A DNA stretch of 64,000 bases from Curtobacterium pusillum (lineage in GTDB: Bacteria > Actinomycetota > Actinomycetes > Actinomycetales > Microbacteriaceae): assembly GCA_002025645.1 (NCBI GenBank), contig CP018783.1, positions 3,286,001 to 3,350,000 on the forward strand, read 5' to 3'. The notes below the pieces were generated by a model that was not told the DNA's origin, ran no database searches, and saw nothing but the letters and a program-made list of their open reading frames with translations. Every line of letters starts with the position of its first letter. The stretch's first letter is position 1. Positions 1 to 9,037 of this stretch are shown piece by piece. Position numbers and translations under genes: made by a program.

Positions 1-393
1 CTCCAGCGCGACAGCGGCCTGACGCACTTCGAGCACGGGGTCCTCTTCGCCCTCGACGCGGCTCCCGACCGGACCCTCCGGATGAGCACCCTCGCCGGGT
101 ACGCGAGCTGTACCCTCTCGCGGCTGTCCCGTGCGGTGACCCGGCTCGAGGGGAAGGGGTGGGTCCACCGCGTGGTCGACTCGAGCGACGGTCGGTTCAC
201 GCTCGCCGAGCTCACGGCAGCCGGCCACGACCAGGTGGTGGCGTCCACCCCGGCGCACCAGGACCTCGTCCGACGGGTCGTCTTCGACGCCCTCACGCCG
301 GCGCAGGCCCGACAGCTCGGGGTGATCGGCCGCCGCATCGCGGAGGCCGTCGGCGGCGGTCCGGTCTGGACCCCGCCGGCCGACGCGCGGTGA
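1..393 (+). CDS. MarR-family transcriptional regulator (5' truncated)
   Basis: The gene enters from the left edge: the frame is open from base 1, so the ATG at 82 is internal (context LRMSTLAG). The 130 visible residues carry the second half of a MarR winged-helix domain: a helix-turn-helix around CTLSRLSRAVTRLEGKGWV, a wing with SSDGRFTLAELT, then the C-terminal dimerisation helix (VVFDALTPAQARQLGVIG). MarR proteins are dimeric repressors or activators that respond to small phenolics or oxidants. The wing motif DGR is the usual DNA-backbone contact. The target cannot be judged because the upstream neighbour is missing. A dispersed palindrome follows the stop codon. Confidence 0.85.
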   Translation, partial: LQRDSGLTHFEHGVLFALDAAPDRTLRMSTLAGYASCTLSRLSRAVTRLEGKGWVHRVVDSSDGRFTLAELTAAGHDQVVASTPAHQDLVRRVVFDALTPAQARQLGVIGRRIAEAVGGGPVWTPPADAR

Positions 394-406
394 ACGCCGG
401 ATCGGT

Positions 407-448
407 GGACTGGAGGCGCGGTGCGGGCTGGCACCGTGCCTCCGGTCC
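407..448. repeat. Dispersed GC-rich palindrome, copy 1
   Basis: Imperfect hairpin with 18-bp arms (GGACTGGAGGCGCGGTGC at 407-424 and GCACCGTGCCTCCGGTCC at 431-448, two mismatches) and a 6-nt loop. It lies between the convergent MarR gene and SDR gene and may end transcription from both sides. It belongs to the family also found at 12321, 31711, 40081, 45284, 55028 and 61018. Confidence 0.85.
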
Positions 449-471
449 GCCGTCTGGTGGCGTCGCGGACG

Positions 472-1371
472 TCAGGCCGGCGTCGGGGCGACGTACGAGC
501 CGTTCCGGACGTCGTCGAGCAGCGAGCGCTCGGACGGACGCCAGCCGTAGGTCGACTGCGCCTTCGTCGCGAGGAGGTGGGTCGACGTCGTCAGCGTGCG
601 GACGGACGGGCCCATCTGCGCCTCCGCGACCTCGAGCGGGACCGAGACGGCCGGGGTGCCCGTGAGGTCGCCGATCGCCTCGGCGAGCTCTCGGAACGTG
701 AACGGGACGGTGCCGACCGCGTTGTAGGCGCCGGTGACCGGGTGCTCGATCGCCCGAACGTAGAGGTCCGCGAGGTCGTCGACGTGCACCGGGTACCAGG
801 CGTTCGCGCCGTCGCCGATGTACGTGGACGCCCCGTTCCCCGCCGCGGCGTCGATCAGGCCGGTGACGAGCCCGGTGCCCCCGCGGCCGAACACGAGACC
901 GGCGCGGATCGCGATGCCCGCGACCCGGGCATCGCCGAGCACGATCCGCTCCGCCTGTGCCTTGACGGGCTGGGCGCTCACCGCGGGGAGCTCGGCGTCC
1001 TCCGTGACGTCGGTCGGGTCGGGGCCGTAGACGAGGCCGGTCGAGGTGTAGACGACGGGCTTCGGAGTCGTCCCCGGCGCGGCAGCGCCGTCGACGAGGG
1101 CGGCGACGGCGGCGAGCTCCGTCTGCATCGACTCCTCGGTCGGTGCGTAGTCGGAGGCGGCGTACACGACCGCATCCGCGGCGGCAGCAGCCGATCGCAG
1201 CACCGAAGTGTCGGCGATCGATCCGGCGACGGGTTCGGCGCCCGCTGCCCGGAGGCGTTCCGCGCTCTGGTCGGACCGGGCGAGGGCGGTGACGGTGTGG
1301 CCGGCAGTGAGGAGGTGTTCGACGAGGACCGAGCCGAAGTAGCCGGTGCCGCCGATGACGAAGATGTTCAT
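472..1371 (-). CDS. NAD(P)-dependent epimerase/dehydratase family protein (atypical SDR)
   Basis: A 299-residue protein with an N-terminal Rossmann dinucleotide motif GGTGYFGS (residues about 6-13) directly after the start MNIFVIGG. A TSTGLVYG stretch (YTSTGLVYGPDP) corresponds to the catalytic Ser/Tyr region of extended SDRs. The family covers NAD(P)H-dependent epimerases, reductases and nitrogen-regulation-like NmrA proteins, so the substrate is unknown. I chose the ATG at 1371: the MerR-type promoter at 1380-1410 would begin the transcript at about 1371-1373, giving a leaderless message. An in-frame start at 1410 would lie inside the operator. It is divergent from the MerR gene, so it is probably that regulator's target. 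Confidence 0.85.
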   Translation of the reverse strand: MNIFVIGGTGYFGSVLVEHLLTAGHTVTALARSDQSAERLRAAGAEPVAGSIADTSVLRSAAAAADAVVYAASDYAPTEESMQTELAAVAALVDGAAAPGTTPKPVVYTSTGLVYGPDPTDVTEDAELPAVSAQPVKAQAERIVLGDARVAGIAIRAGLVFGRGGTGLVTGLIDAAAGNGASTYIGDGANAWYPVHVDDLADLYVRAIEHPVTGAYNAVGTVPFTFRELAEAIGDLTGTPAVSVPLEVAEAQMGPSVRTLTTSTHLLATKAQSTYGWRPSERSLLDDVRNGSYVAPTPA

Positions 1372-1379
1372 GGACGGCA

Positions 1380-1410
1380 CGCTAAACTCTGACATCAGTG
1401 TCAAGGTCAA
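1380..1410 (-). promoter_or_regulatory. MerR-type promoter/operator between SDR and merR
   Basis: On the minus strand a -35 TTGACC (1410-1405) and a -10-like TTAGCG (1385-1380) are separated by 19 bp, the overlong spacer typical of MerR-controlled promoters. The spacer holds the 14-bp inverted repeat TGACACTGATGTCA (1403-1390). The predicted transcript starts at the ATG of the SDR gene. The adjacent MerR protein is the obvious ligand. Confidence 0.7.
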
Positions 1411-1425
1411 GCGAGAGGCGGCGCG

Positions 1426-1773
1426 ATGCAGATCAGTGACCTGAGCCGGGCCAGCGGGGCGAGCGCCCGGTCGCTGCGGTACTACGAGCAGCTCGGGTTC
1501 ATCAGCCCCGAGCGCCGGTCGAACGGGTACCGCGAGTACGACGAGTCGGACGTCGAGACGGTCGGCACGATCAAGATGCTGCTCGACCTCGGGCTCCCGA
1601 CGGCGCTCATCGAGCAGGTCCTGCCGTGCACCCGCGGGACGAAGGTCGAGGACCAGTGTCCGGGGATCATCGACCAGGTCGTCGCGATCCGGGACGACAT
1701 GGACGCCCGGGCGCAGCGGTTGCTCGCGACGCGGGACGCGCTGTCGGAGTCGTTGTCGCGCGTGGGTCGCTGA
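1426..1773 (+). CDS. MerR-family transcriptional regulator
   Basis: A 115-residue protein that opens with the MerR helix-turn-helix (MQISDLSRASGASARSLRYY), followed by the wing (EQLGFISPERRSNGYREYDE) and a long dimerisation helix. It has a short C-terminal region with Cys-68 and Cys-78 (LPCTRGTKVEDQCPG), but lacks the metal-binding arrangement of MerR/CueR. By size it fits the small MerR regulators that control SDR or NAD(P)H-oxidoreductase genes. It stands divergent from such a gene with a MerR-type operator between them, so repression in the apo form and activation when ligated is a fair inference. Confidence 0.92.
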   Translation: MQISDLSRASGASARSLRYYEQLGFISPERRSNGYREYDESDVETVGTIKMLLDLGLPTALIEQVLPCTRGTKVEDQCPGIIDQVVAIRDDMDARAQRLLATRDALSESLSRVGR

Positions 1774-1811
1774 CCGCGGCGCCGGTCGTCGACGGGTGGC
1801 AGGGTGGACCG

Positions 1812-2255
1812 ATGGGGACGATCAGGAACATCGCCGTCGGGTTGCCCGTCCGGGACGGCCACGTGCTGCTCTCCGTCGGGTTCGACCGGGTCCGACAGCT
1901 CGGCTTCCACCGGGCGGTCGGGGGCGGGATCGAGTTCGGTGAACTCGCCGTCGAAGCAGTGCACCGGGAGTTCCGCGAGGAGCTCGACGTGGCGATCGAG
2001 GACGCTGAACTGCTCGCCGTGCTCGAGAACCGGTTCGAGTTCGAGGGGAACCCGGGGCACGAGGTCGTGCACGTCTTCGCGGTCCGCTCGGCAGCGCTCG
2101 ACGCGGTACCGCTCGACGCCGACCTCGTGGTGCTCGACGAGGGCAGCCCGGTGCGCTGGGTGCCGTTGGACACCGACGTCCCGGTCTTCCCGTCCGGTGT
2201 CCTCGATTTTCTGAGTCAGCGCGCTGAGTCAGAAAATCTGCCCTCCGCGTTCTGA
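1812..2255 (+). CDS. Nudix hydrolase
   Basis: A 147-residue single-domain protein with a near-complete Nudix box (GGIEFGELAVEAVHREFREE, residues about 38-57), giving the GX5EX7REUXEE pattern; the glycine expected next is Asp. Nudix enzymes cleave nucleoside diphosphates linked to another moiety, with the box binding Mg2+. The substrate is unknown. The ATG at 1812 has a CAGGGT hexamer ending 6 nt upstream, consistent with a leaderless start. The last 50 bases of the gene contain a strong 34-bp palindrome (2205-2238) that also encodes FLSQRAESENL. Confidence 0.85.
   Translation: MGTIRNIAVGLPVRDGHVLLSVGFDRVRQLGFHRAVGGGIEFGELAVEAVHREFREELDVAIEDAELLAVLENRFEFEGNPGHEVVHVFAVRSAALDAVPLDADLVVLDEGSPVRWVPLDTDVPVFPSGVLDFLSQRAESENLPSAF
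2205..2238. repeat. 34-bp palindrome at the 3' end of the Nudix gene
   Basis: Arms GATTTTCTGA (2205-2214) and TCAGAAAATC (2229-2238) flank a perfect inner palindrome TCAGCGCGCTGA (2216-2227). Only the two G bases at 2215 and 2228 break the symmetry. It lies between convergent genes 7 bp apart, so it may terminate both. Its AT-rich arms are unusual in this DNA. Confidence 0.75.
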
Positions 2256-2261
2256 GATCCG

Positions 2262-3248
2262 TCAGCCCCGCGCCCGTAGGAACGCCACCTGCCGCTCCCA
2301 GTGCCGGAAGCCACCACCCTCGTGCCCGTTGTACGGGTAGACCTCGATCTCCTTGTCCGCCGAACCGAGGGCGTTGTAGGCCGCGAAGGTCGTCCGCGGC
2401 GGCACGACGTCGTCCATGAGTGCGACGGAGAACAGCGCCGGCGCGGTGATCCCGGCGGCGAAGTGCACCCCGTCGAAGTACGCCGCGGTGTCCCACACGG
2501 TGCCGATCGCGTCGCGGTGCACGGACAGGTACTGCGCGAGTTCGCGGTACGGTCCGCCGACCGCGACCGCCGTGCCGTTCTCCCAGTCGCTGAGGAACGG
2601 GACGTCGGGCAGCAGTGCGGTGATCGGTCCGACGTGCGCCTCGACGAGGGCGGCCGCGGCGATGGTGATCCCGCCGCCCTGGCTGCCGCCGGTGAGGGCG
2701 ATGCGGGTCGCGTCGACGCCCGGCAGTGTCCGGACGGCGTCGACGAGCCGGACGGCGTCGGTGTACACGCGCCGGTAGTAGTGGTCGGCGGGCGATCCGA
2801 TGCCGCTCGTCATCCACCCGCCGATGTGGGGTGCGGAGCCGTGCGGGTCGGGGGTGTCGCCACCGGAACCCCACCCGCTGCCCTGCCCGCGGGTGTCCAT
2901 CACGACGTGCACGTACCCGGCGAGGGCCCACGAGGCGCGCTCACCGGGCAGCCCCCGCCCGCCGTTGTAGCCGAGGAACTCGACGACGACGGGCAGGGGC
3001 TCGGTGGTCCCGACCGGACGGGTGACCCAGGCGCGGACCGGGTCGGCGGCGAAGCCCGGGAACGTGAGGTCCTCGACGACGAGTCCCGTCACCGGGGTCT
3101 CCGCGGGGACGACGACGGGGGCGACGCCGGCCCCGGCGGTCCGTGCCGACTCGATGGTCTCCGTCCAGAACGCGTCGAAGTCGGCGGGGCGCCGGACCTC
3201 GGGACGGTACGAACGGAGCGCGTCGAGGGGCAGGTCGGTCAGGGGCAT
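2262..3248 (-). CDS. Acetylxylan esterase / cephalosporin-C deacetylase family (CE7)
   Basis: A 328-residue alpha/beta hydrolase. Visible landmarks are an N-terminal family signature (PEVRRPADFDAFW), an oxyanion-region RGQG (DTRGQGSGWG), the nucleophile elbow GGSQGGG, the acid DDVVPP and the catalytic His in NGHEGGG. CE7 enzymes remove acetyl groups from short xylo-oligosaccharides, usually inside the cell, and no signal peptide is seen. The ATG at 3248 has a GGAGGA ribosome site 7 nt upstream and is preferred to an in-frame ATG at 3290, which lies inside xylB. It sits directly downstream of xylB-xylA and is probably co-transcribed with them, which supports a xylan role. Confidence 0.9.
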   Translation of the reverse strand: MPLTDLPLDALRSYRPEVRRPADFDAFWTETIESARTAGAGVAPVVVPAETPVTGLVVEDLTFPGFAADPVRAWVTRPVGTTEPLPVVVEFLGYNGGRGLPGERASWALAGYVHVVMDTRGQGSGWGSGGDTPDPHGSAPHIGGWMTSGIGSPADHYYRRVYTDAVRLVDAVRTLPGVDATRIALTGGSQGGGITIAAAALVEAHVGPITALLPDVPFLSDWENGTAVAVGGPYRELAQYLSVHRDAIGTVWDTAAYFDGVHFAAGITAPALFSVALMDDVVPPRTTFAAYNALGSADKEIEVYPYNGHEGGGFRHWERQVAFLRARG

Positions 3249-3273
3249 GCGGGTTCCTCCGGGTGTGCTGGTG

Positions 3274-4746
3274 TCAGCGAGCCGCTCCACGGTACTGCGC
3301 GAGCACCTCGGGGTGCGGGTCCGCCGGGACGGTCGTCACGTCGGTCACCCAGGTCGGCAGGGCACCGGTGAGTGCCCACGCGGCCTGCTTCGCGGCGCCG
3401 GCGGCGACGTACTCACCGGGTTCCGGCACGAGGACGTCCCGGCCGAACACCTGCGCGGCGACGACGCGTACGGCTTCGTTGCGTGCAGCACCGCCGATGA
3501 GCAGCAGCCGGTCCACGGTGACACCGGTGCCCTCGACGGCCGCGAGGCCGTCCGCGAGCGCGCACAGCATCCCCTCGACGGCGGCCCGCGCCAGGTGCGC
3601 ACGGTCCGTCGTCGCGGGCGTCATGCCGAGCAGTGACGCGGTCGCGTCCGGCCGGTTCGGGGTGCGCTCACCGACGAAGTACGGCACGAGGACGAGTCCG
3701 TCGGCGCCGGCCGGCGCCTGCAGCGCCAGCTCGCCGAGCTCGCCGTGGTCCACGCCGAGCAGGCCGCCGATCACCTCGAGCACGCGGGCCGCGTTGAGTG
3801 TGGTGACGATCGGGAGGCGCGACCCGCCTCCGTCGGCGAAGCCCGCCACCGTGCCGCTCGGGTCGCGCACCTCGGCGTCGGTGACCCCGAAGACCGTGCC
3901 GCTCGTGCCGAGGGACACCGCGACGTCACCAGGGCCGAGTCCGAGGCCGAGCGCTGCCCCGGCGTTGTCGCCGAGCCCGGCGCCGACGACGAGCCCGGAC
4001 GGCGCGGTGGCACCGTTCGGCAGCGGCACGTCGGTGTCGAGGGTTCCCATGGCCGCGTCGTGCTGGACGACGCGCGGCACCACGACGGCATCGGGTGACG
4101 GCGCCGTCCCGGCGACCCGCAGCGGACGGCCGAGGGCGCGTTCGAACAGGTCGCCGTCGTAGTCCCGCCGCACCGGGTCCCAGTACGCGGTGCCACTGGC
4201 GTCGGAGGCGTCCGTCGCGAGGGCGTCGAGGTCGGGACCGAGCGGGCTCTCGTCCGCCGGACCGTACCCGCGCAGCCGCCACGACAACCAGTCGTGGGGG
4301 AGCGCGACCGCGGCGACCCGCGCTGCGTTCGCGGCTTCCGCATCGCGGAGCCACCGCAGCTTGGTACCGGTGAACGACGCGACCGGCACCAGACCCGTGC
4401 GGGCGACCCATGCCTCCAGGCCGAGCTCGTCGACCATCTGCGCGGCCGCATCCGCACTGCGCACGTCGTTCCAGAGGAGTGCGTCGCGGACCACGTGACC
4501 GTCGGCATCGAGCGCGACCATGCCGTGCTGCTGCCCGGCGATCGCGACGGCGCCGACATCGGCGAGCCCGCCGGCGTCCGCGACGGCGGTGCCGAGTGCG
4601 TCCCACCAGTGGCGGGGGTCGACGGAGGTGCCGTCCGGGTGGGACGCGCGTCCCTCCCGGACGACGGCACCGGTGCTCGCGTCACGGACCGTGACCTTGC
4701 AGGACTGGGTCGACGAGTCGACCCCGGCGACGAGCTGCTGGCTCAA
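3274..4746 (-). CDS. xylB: Xylulokinase
   Basis: A 490-residue FGGY-family kinase that phosphorylates D-xylulose to xylulose 5-phosphate. It opens with [12 protein letters not shown] (phosphate-binding strand-turn) and has the substrate motif IAGQQHGMV, the catalytic-base region [11 protein letters not shown], and a C-terminal LLIGGAARN nucleotide-binding segment. The start is TTG at 4746, overlapping the xylA stop (TTGA). No ATG or GTG in this frame gives a proper N-terminus, so translation is probably coupled to xylA. Length matches the family. Confidence 0.95.
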   Translation of the reverse strand: MSQQLVAGVDSSTQSCKVTVRDASTGAVVREGRASHPDGTSVDPRHWWDALGTAVADAGGLADVGAVAIAGQQHGMVALDADGHVVRDALLWNDVRSADAAAQMVDELGLEAWVARTGLVPVASFTGTKLRWLRDAEAANAARVAAVALPHDWLSWRLRGYGPADESPLGPDLDALATDASDASGTAYWDPVRRDYDGDLFERALGRPLRVAGTAPSPDAVVVPRVVQHDAAMGTLDTDVPLPNGATAPSGLVVGAGLGDNAGAALGLGLGPGDVAVSLGTSGTVFGVTDAEVRDPSGTVAGFADGGGSRLPIVTTLNAARVLEVIGGLLGVDHGELGELALQAPAGADGLVLVPYFVGERTPNRPDATASLLGMTPATTDRAHLARAAVEGMLCALADGLAAVEGTGVTVDRLLLIGGAARNEAVRVVAAQVFGRDVLVPEPGEYVAAGAAKQAAWALTGALPTWVTDVTTVPADPHPEVLAQYRGAAR

Positions 4747-5933
4747 CGAGCGCCCATGAGGTGCTCGATGGCGAGCTGCTGCAGCTTCACGAAGCCGAAG
4801 CCCTTGCCGCCGAAGTACGCCTCGGCGTCGAAGTCCTCGTACGCGGAACGGTCTGCGAGGAAGTCGTCGTACGACTCGCCGCTGTTCAGCGTCGGGGTGC
4901 TCAGCTCCGGGACCTTGGACGCCTCGAGCGCGGCCTGGACCTCGGGGTCGGCCCGGAACGCCTCGGCACGCTCCTTGAGCAGGAGGTACATCCGCATGTT
5001 CGCGGCGGCCGAGTCCCAGACGCCGGAGATGTCCTCGGTGCGGCTCGGCTTGTAGTCGAAGTGACGCGGGCCGTCGTACGCCGGGCCGCCCTGGGGAGCG
5101 CCGTGCTCGAGCAGGTCGACGAGCGAGAACGCGTTCTGCAGGTCGCCGTGACCGAACACCAGGTCCTGGTCGTACTTGATCCCGCGCTGACCGTTGAGGT
5201 CGATGTGGAAGAGCTTGCCCTGGTAGAGCGCCTGGGCGATGCCGGCCGTGAAGTTCAGGCCCGCCATCTGCTCGTGGCCGACCTCGGGGTTGATGCCGAA
5301 GAGCTCCGGACGCTCGAGGGTCTCGGTGAAGGCGATCGCGTGGCCGAGGGTCGGCAGCAGGATGTCGCCGCGGGGCTCGTTCGGCTTCGGCTCGATCGCG
5401 AACCGGATGCCGTAGCCCTTGTCCGTGACGTAGTCGGCGAGCAGGTTCACGGCCTCGCGGTAGCGCTCGAGCGCGGCCTGCACGTCCTTCGCGGCGTCGT
5501 ACTCGGCGCCCTCGCGGCCGCCCCACATCACGAAGGTCTTCGCACCGAGCTCGGCGGCCAGGTCGATGTTGCGGAGGACCTTGCGGAGTGCGAACCGACG
5601 CACCTGGCGGTCGTTCGAGGTGAAGCCACCGTCCTTGAACACCGGTGCCGAGAACAGGTTCGTGGTGACCATCGGGACGACGATGCCCGTGGCCTCGAGC
5701 GCGCCCTTCAGCCGGTCGATCTGCTTCTGGCGTTCTGCGTCGGTCGAGCCGAACGCGAAGAGGTCGTCGTCGTGGAACGTCAGGCCGTAGGCACCGAGTT
5801 CGTCGAGCTTCTCGACGCCCTCGACCACGTCGAGGGCGGGGCGGGTCGGGCCACCGAAGGGGTCGGAGCCGTTGTAACCGATGGTCCAGAGACCGAAGGA
5901 GAACTTGTCTGCACGGGTGGGCGTCGTTGCCAT
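4743..5933 (-). CDS. xylA: Xylose isomerase
   Basis: A 396-residue TIM-barrel enzyme that converts D-xylose to D-xylulose. Diagnostic motifs are the catalytic His/Asp pair in [12 protein letters not shown], the metal and substrate residues in [12 protein letters not shown], and [16 protein letters not shown] and [13 protein letters not shown] near the second metal site. The length is that of class I (actinobacterial) xylose isomerases. The ATG at 5933 is chosen because [19 protein letters not shown] is the usual family N-terminus. It overlaps xylB by 4 bp and lies downstream of the ROK-type operator at 5962-5980. Confidence 0.97.
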   Translation of the reverse strand: MATTPTRADKFSFGLWTIGYNGSDPFGGPTRPALDVVEGVEKLDELGAYGLTFHDDDLFAFGSTDAERQKQIDRLKGALEATGIVVPMVTTNLFSAPVFKDGGFTSNDRQVRRFALRKVLRNIDLAAELGAKTFVMWGGREGAEYDAAKDVQAALERYREAVNLLADYVTDKGYGIRFAIEPKPNEPRGDILLPTLGHAIAFTETLERPELFGINPEVGHEQMAGLNFTAGIAQALYQGKLFHIDLNGQRGIKYDQDLVFGHGDLQNAFSLVDLLEHGAPQGGPAYDGPRHFDYKPSRTEDISGVWDSAAANMRMYLLLKERAEAFRADPEVQAALEASKVPELSTPTLNSGESYDDFLADRSAYEDFDAEAYFGGKGFGFVKLQQLAIEHLMGAR

Positions 5934-5961
5934 GGGGATCACCGTTCGTCGTCGAAACAAA

Positions 5962-5980
5962 ATGTTGCCGCGCCCAACAT
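5962..5980. promoter_or_regulatory. Putative ROK (XylR-type) operator
   Basis: Perfect inverted repeat ATGTTG-N7-CAACAT in the 97-bp gap between xylA and the divergent oxidoreductase operon. It overlaps the -35 of the predicted rightward promoter, so it would act as a repressor site. The ROK regulator encoded at 10072 is the candidate ligand. That link is inference. Confidence 0.7.
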
Positions 5981-5992
5981 AAGCGGTAGTGT
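5965..5992 (+). promoter_or_regulatory. Predicted promoter of the Gfo/Idh-ThuA operon
   Basis: A -35-like TTGCCG (5965-5970) and -10-like TAGTGT (5987-5992) with a 16-bp spacer precede the gene at 6031. The palindrome at 5962-5980 covers the -35. Confidence 0.5.
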
Positions 5993-6030
5993 TGGCTGTG
6001 GCAAGGACGTGATCGCAAGGGAGCGAGCGG

Positions 6031-7209
6031 ATGGCACAGGATCGACCACGGGTCGCCATGATCGGGCACGGCTTCATGGGAGCCGCCCACTCACAAGCCT
6101 GGCGGACAGCGCCACGGTTCTTCGACCTCGGTGTCGAACCGGAGATGGCGGTGATCGTCGGACGCGATCCGGACCGCACCGAGGCCGCGCGCGTGCAGTA
6201 CGGCTGGCAGGCCGCCTCCACCGACTGGCGTGCCGTCGTCGCCGACCCCGACATCGACGTCGTGGACGTCGTGTCGCCGGGTTCGTCGCACGTCGAGATC
6301 GCGATCGCCGCGCTCGAAGCCGGCAAGCACGTGCTGTGCGAGAAGCCCCTCGCCAACAGCGTCGCCGAGGCCGAGGCGATGACCGCTGCCGCCGCGGCTG
6401 CCCGGGCGAACGGCGTCCGCGCGATGGTCGGGTTCAGCTACCGCCGGGTGCCCGCCATCGCGTTCGCGAAGCAGCTCGTGGCGTCCGGCCGGATCGGGAC
6501 CGTGCGGCAGGTCCGTGCGCTGTACCTGCAGGACTGGCTGGCCGACGCCGACGGCCCGATGACCTGGCGGCTCGACAAGGAGCTCGCCGGGTCCGGAGCG
6601 CTCGGTGACATCGGTGCGCACGCGATCGACCTGGTCGAGCACGTCACCGGTGCCTCGCTCACCACGGTGTCGGGGCTGCTCGAGACCTTCGTGACGGAAC
6701 GGCCGCTGCTCGCCGACGGCGTCGGACTCTCCGGCACGGCGTCGAGCGAGCGCGGGCAGGTCACCGTCGACGACGCCGCGTTCTTCACCGCACGGCTCCG
6801 CGGTGGCGCGGCCGACGGTGCGATCGGCACGTTCGAGGCCACGCGCTACGCCACCGGCCGGAAGAACGGTCTGACGCTCGAGATCAGCGGGTCCGACGGT
6901 GCGATCCAGTTCGACCTCGAGTCGATGAACGAACTCCGGCTGTACGAGTCGTCGGCACCCGCGGGGGAGCAGGGATTCCGTCGCATCCTCGTCACCGAAC
7001 CCGAGCACCCCTACATGGCGGCGTGGTGGCCCACCGGACACCTCATCGGGTACGAGCACACGTTCAGCCACCAGGTGAAGGACTTCGTCGAGGCGATCGT
7101 CGCGGGCACCGACCCGTCACCGTCGTTCGAGGACGGCCTGCACGTGCAGCGCGTGCTCGACGCCGTCGAACGCAGTGCCGCCGACGGCAGCGCCTGGACG
7201 GTGATCTGA
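6031..7209 (+). CDS. Gfo/Idh/MocA family oxidoreductase
   Basis: A 392-residue NAD(P)-dependent sugar or polyol dehydrogenase. An N-terminal Rossmann fold ([17 protein letters not shown], residues about 8-24) is followed by [14 protein letters not shown] and the conserved EKP ([10 protein letters not shown]), whose Lys is catalytic in this family. [16 protein letters not shown] follows at the substrate site. It is close in size to scyllo-inositol or glucose-3-type dehydrogenases. It is the first gene of a run that continues with ThuA and a second Gfo/Idh gene; GGGAG precedes the ATG. The substrate is unknown. Its xyl context suggests a pentose derivative or an oligosaccharide released from hemicellulose. 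Confidence 0.92.
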   Translation: MAQDRPRVAMIGHGFMGAAHSQAWRTAPRFFDLGVEPEMAVIVGRDPDRTEAARVQYGWQAASTDWRAVVADPDIDVVDVVSPGSSHVEIAIAALEAGKHVLCEKPLANSVAEAEAMTAAAAAARANGVRAMVGFSYRRVPAIAFAKQLVASGRIGTVRQVRALYLQDWLADADGPMTWRLDKELAGSGALGDIGAHAIDLVEHVTGASLTTVSGLLETFVTERPLLADGVGLSGTASSERGQVTVDDAAFFTARLRGGAADGAIGTFEATRYATGRKNGLTLEISGSDGAIQFDLESMNELRLYESSAPAGEQGFRRILVTEPEHPYMAAWWPTGHLIGYEHTFSHQVKDFVEAIVAGTDPSPSFEDGLHVQRVLDAVERSAADGSAWTVI

Positions 7210-7908
7210 GTGACGGAACGCAAGCACGCCCTCGTCGTCCGCGGTGGCTGGGACGGCCACCAGCCCGTCGAGACCACCGACTCGTTCGTGCCGTTCCTGC
7301 GCGACAACGGCTTCGACGTGCAGGTGTCGGACTCGACCGCCGTGTACGCCGACGAGTCCGTCATGGCTTCGGTCGACCTGATCGTGCAGGTCGTCACGAT
7401 GTCGACGATCGCCGACGACGAGTTCGCCGGACTGCAGCGGGCCGTCCTCCGCGGAACCGGACTGGCCGGGTGGCACGGCGGCATCGCGGACGCCTTCCGG
7501 AACACCGCCGACTACCTCCACATGATCGGCGGCCAGTTCGCGCACCACGCGGGGAAGCACCCGTCAGAGCGCACCGGCGAACAGTCCGACAACTACATCC
7601 CGTACACCGTGCACATCACCGAGGCAGGGCACGAGCACCCGATCACGCAGGGCATCGAGGACTTCGACCTCGTCACCGAGCAGTACTGGGTGCTGAGCGA
7701 CGAGTACAACGACGTCCTCGCGACCACCACGCAGGAAGCGCGCGACTTCGACGCCTGGAACCGCCCGGTGACGGCGCCGGCGATCTGGACCCGGCAGTGG
7801 GGCGAGGGACGCGTGTTCGTGTCCGCGCCCGGGCACCGGCTCGAGGTCGTCGAGTCGCAGCCGCTCCGCACGATCATCGAGAGGGGACTCCTGTGGGCAG
7901 CCCGGTGA
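7210..7908 (+). CDS. ThuA domain-containing protein
   Basis: A 232-residue protein with a class I glutamine-amidotransferase-like fold characteristic of ThuA (trehalose utilisation). It shows [14 protein letters not shown] at the N-terminus, [14 protein letters not shown] around residue 83, and FAHHAGKHP. The catalytic Cys of true amidotransferases is absent. ThuA proteins are thought to act with Gfo/Idh dehydrogenases on oxidised (3-keto) disaccharides, but their reaction is poorly defined. The GTG at 7210 directly follows the TGA of the upstream dehydrogenase, and the gene is flanked on both sides by Gfo/Idh genes, which supports a shared pathway. Confidence 0.88.
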   Translation: MTERKHALVVRGGWDGHQPVETTDSFVPFLRDNGFDVQVSDSTAVYADESVMASVDLIVQVVTMSTIADDEFAGLQRAVLRGTGLAGWHGGIADAFRNTADYLHMIGGQFAHHAGKHPSERTGEQSDNYIPYTVHITEAGHEHPITQGIEDFDLVTEQYWVLSDEYNDVLATTTQEARDFDAWNRPVTAPAIWTRQWGEGRVFVSAPGHRLEVVESQPLRTIIERGLLWAAR

Positions 7909-9005
7909 ACGGACCAGCGCTGCGGGTCGGCGTCGTCGGCGTCGGCACCATCAGCCAGCAGTACTTCGAGCACTTCCCGTCCCTGCCGGAGCTCGAGCTC
8001 ACGGCCGTGGCGGACCTCGACGTCGCACGTGCGGAGTCGGTCGGCGCGGCCCAGGGCGTGCGGGGGACGAGCGTCGACGACCTCCTCGCCGCGGACGACG
8101 TCGACGTCGTGCTCAACCTGACGATCCCCGCCGCCCACGCCGAGATCGCCACCCGGGCGCTCGCCGCGGGCAAGCACGTCTACGGCGAGAAGCCGCTCGC
8201 GCTCTCGACCGACCAGGCATCGCCGGTGCTCGAACTGGCGAGCCAGGCCGGCCTGCGGGTCGGGAGCGCACCGGACACGGTGCTCGGCACCGGCATCCAG
8301 ACCGCCCGCGCGGCGATCGACGACGGGCTCGTCGGGACACCAGTCGGGGCGTCGGTCGCCTGGAGCGCACCGGGCCACGAGCTGTGGCACCCGGCACCCG
8401 CGTTCTACTACCAGCCGGGCGGCGGACCGCTCCTGGACATGGGGCCGTACTACCTGACCAGCCTCGTCACGTTCTTCGGCCCGGTCGCGCAGGTCAGCGG
8501 CAGCAGCACACGGTCGAGTCGCGAGCGGACGATCGCCACCGGACCGAACGCGGGGACCCCGATCCCGGTCGACATCGACACCCACGTCGTGGCGATCCTC
8601 GAGCACGAGAGCGGCGTGGTGTCCACGGTGACGGTCTCGTTCGAGGTCTGGGCCACCCGCAGCCCGCTGTTCGAGGTCCACGGCACGGCCGGGACCCTCG
8701 GCGTCCCCGACCCGAACCGCTTCGCGGACCCGGTGTCGATCGCCACGGCCGACGACCGCGAGTGGCGCGAGCTGCCGATCGCGGCCGGGTACGCCGACGC
8801 CGGGCGCGGCTACGGCCTCGCCGACATGGCGCACGCGATCGCCACCGACCGACCGCACCGGGCCTCGGGCGACCTCGCGTTCCACGTGCTCGAGATCATG
8901 GAGGCCGTCCAGACCGCATCCCGCGACCACGTCGTCGTCGACGTCCGGTCCCGACCGGGACGACCGCAGACGGTACCGCTCGGCGCACGACCGGGCACGT
9001 GGTGA
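7893..9005 (+). CDS. Gfo/Idh/MocA family oxidoreductase
   Basis: A 370-residue second member of the dehydrogenase family in this operon. The Rossmann motif is [17 protein letters not shown], followed by [17 protein letters not shown], the catalytic-lysine motif EKP ([10 protein letters not shown]), and [14 protein letters not shown] at the substrate site. The GTG at 7893 overlaps the end of the ThuA gene by 16 bp and has GAGGGG 6 nt upstream; GTG 7905 is an alternative. It is clearly divergent from the gene at 6031, so the two are probably successive or opposite redox steps rather than recent duplicates. Confidence 0.9.
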   Translation: MGSPVNGPALRVGVVGVGTISQQYFEHFPSLPELELTAVADLDVARAESVGAAQGVRGTSVDDLLAADDVDVVLNLTIPAAHAEIATRALAAGKHVYGEKPLALSTDQASPVLELASQAGLRVGSAPDTVLGTGIQTARAAIDDGLVGTPVGASVAWSAPGHELWHPAPAFYYQPGGGPLLDMGPYYLTSLVTFFGPVAQVSGSSTRSSRERTIATGPNAGTPIPVDIDTHVVAILEHESGVVSTVTVSFEVWATRSPLFEVHGTAGTLGVPDPNRFADPVSIATADDREWRELPIAAGYADAGRGYGLADMAHAIATDRPHRASGDLAFHVLEIMEAVQTASRDHVVVDVRSRPGRPQTVPLGARPGTW

Positions 9006-9037
9006 CCGAGCACCGGCCACAGGAGGAAGGAAGCAGC

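Noticed and set aside
472..1410. Longer SDR protein starting at 1410
   Set aside because: The extension would be encoded by the MerR operator and promoter; the Rossmann motif begins right after the ATG at 1371.
3274..6090. Single fused protein covering xylB and DNA antisense or out of frame to xylA
   Set aside because: Only the last 490 codons show kinase motifs; the upstream part is an out-of-frame reading of xylA.
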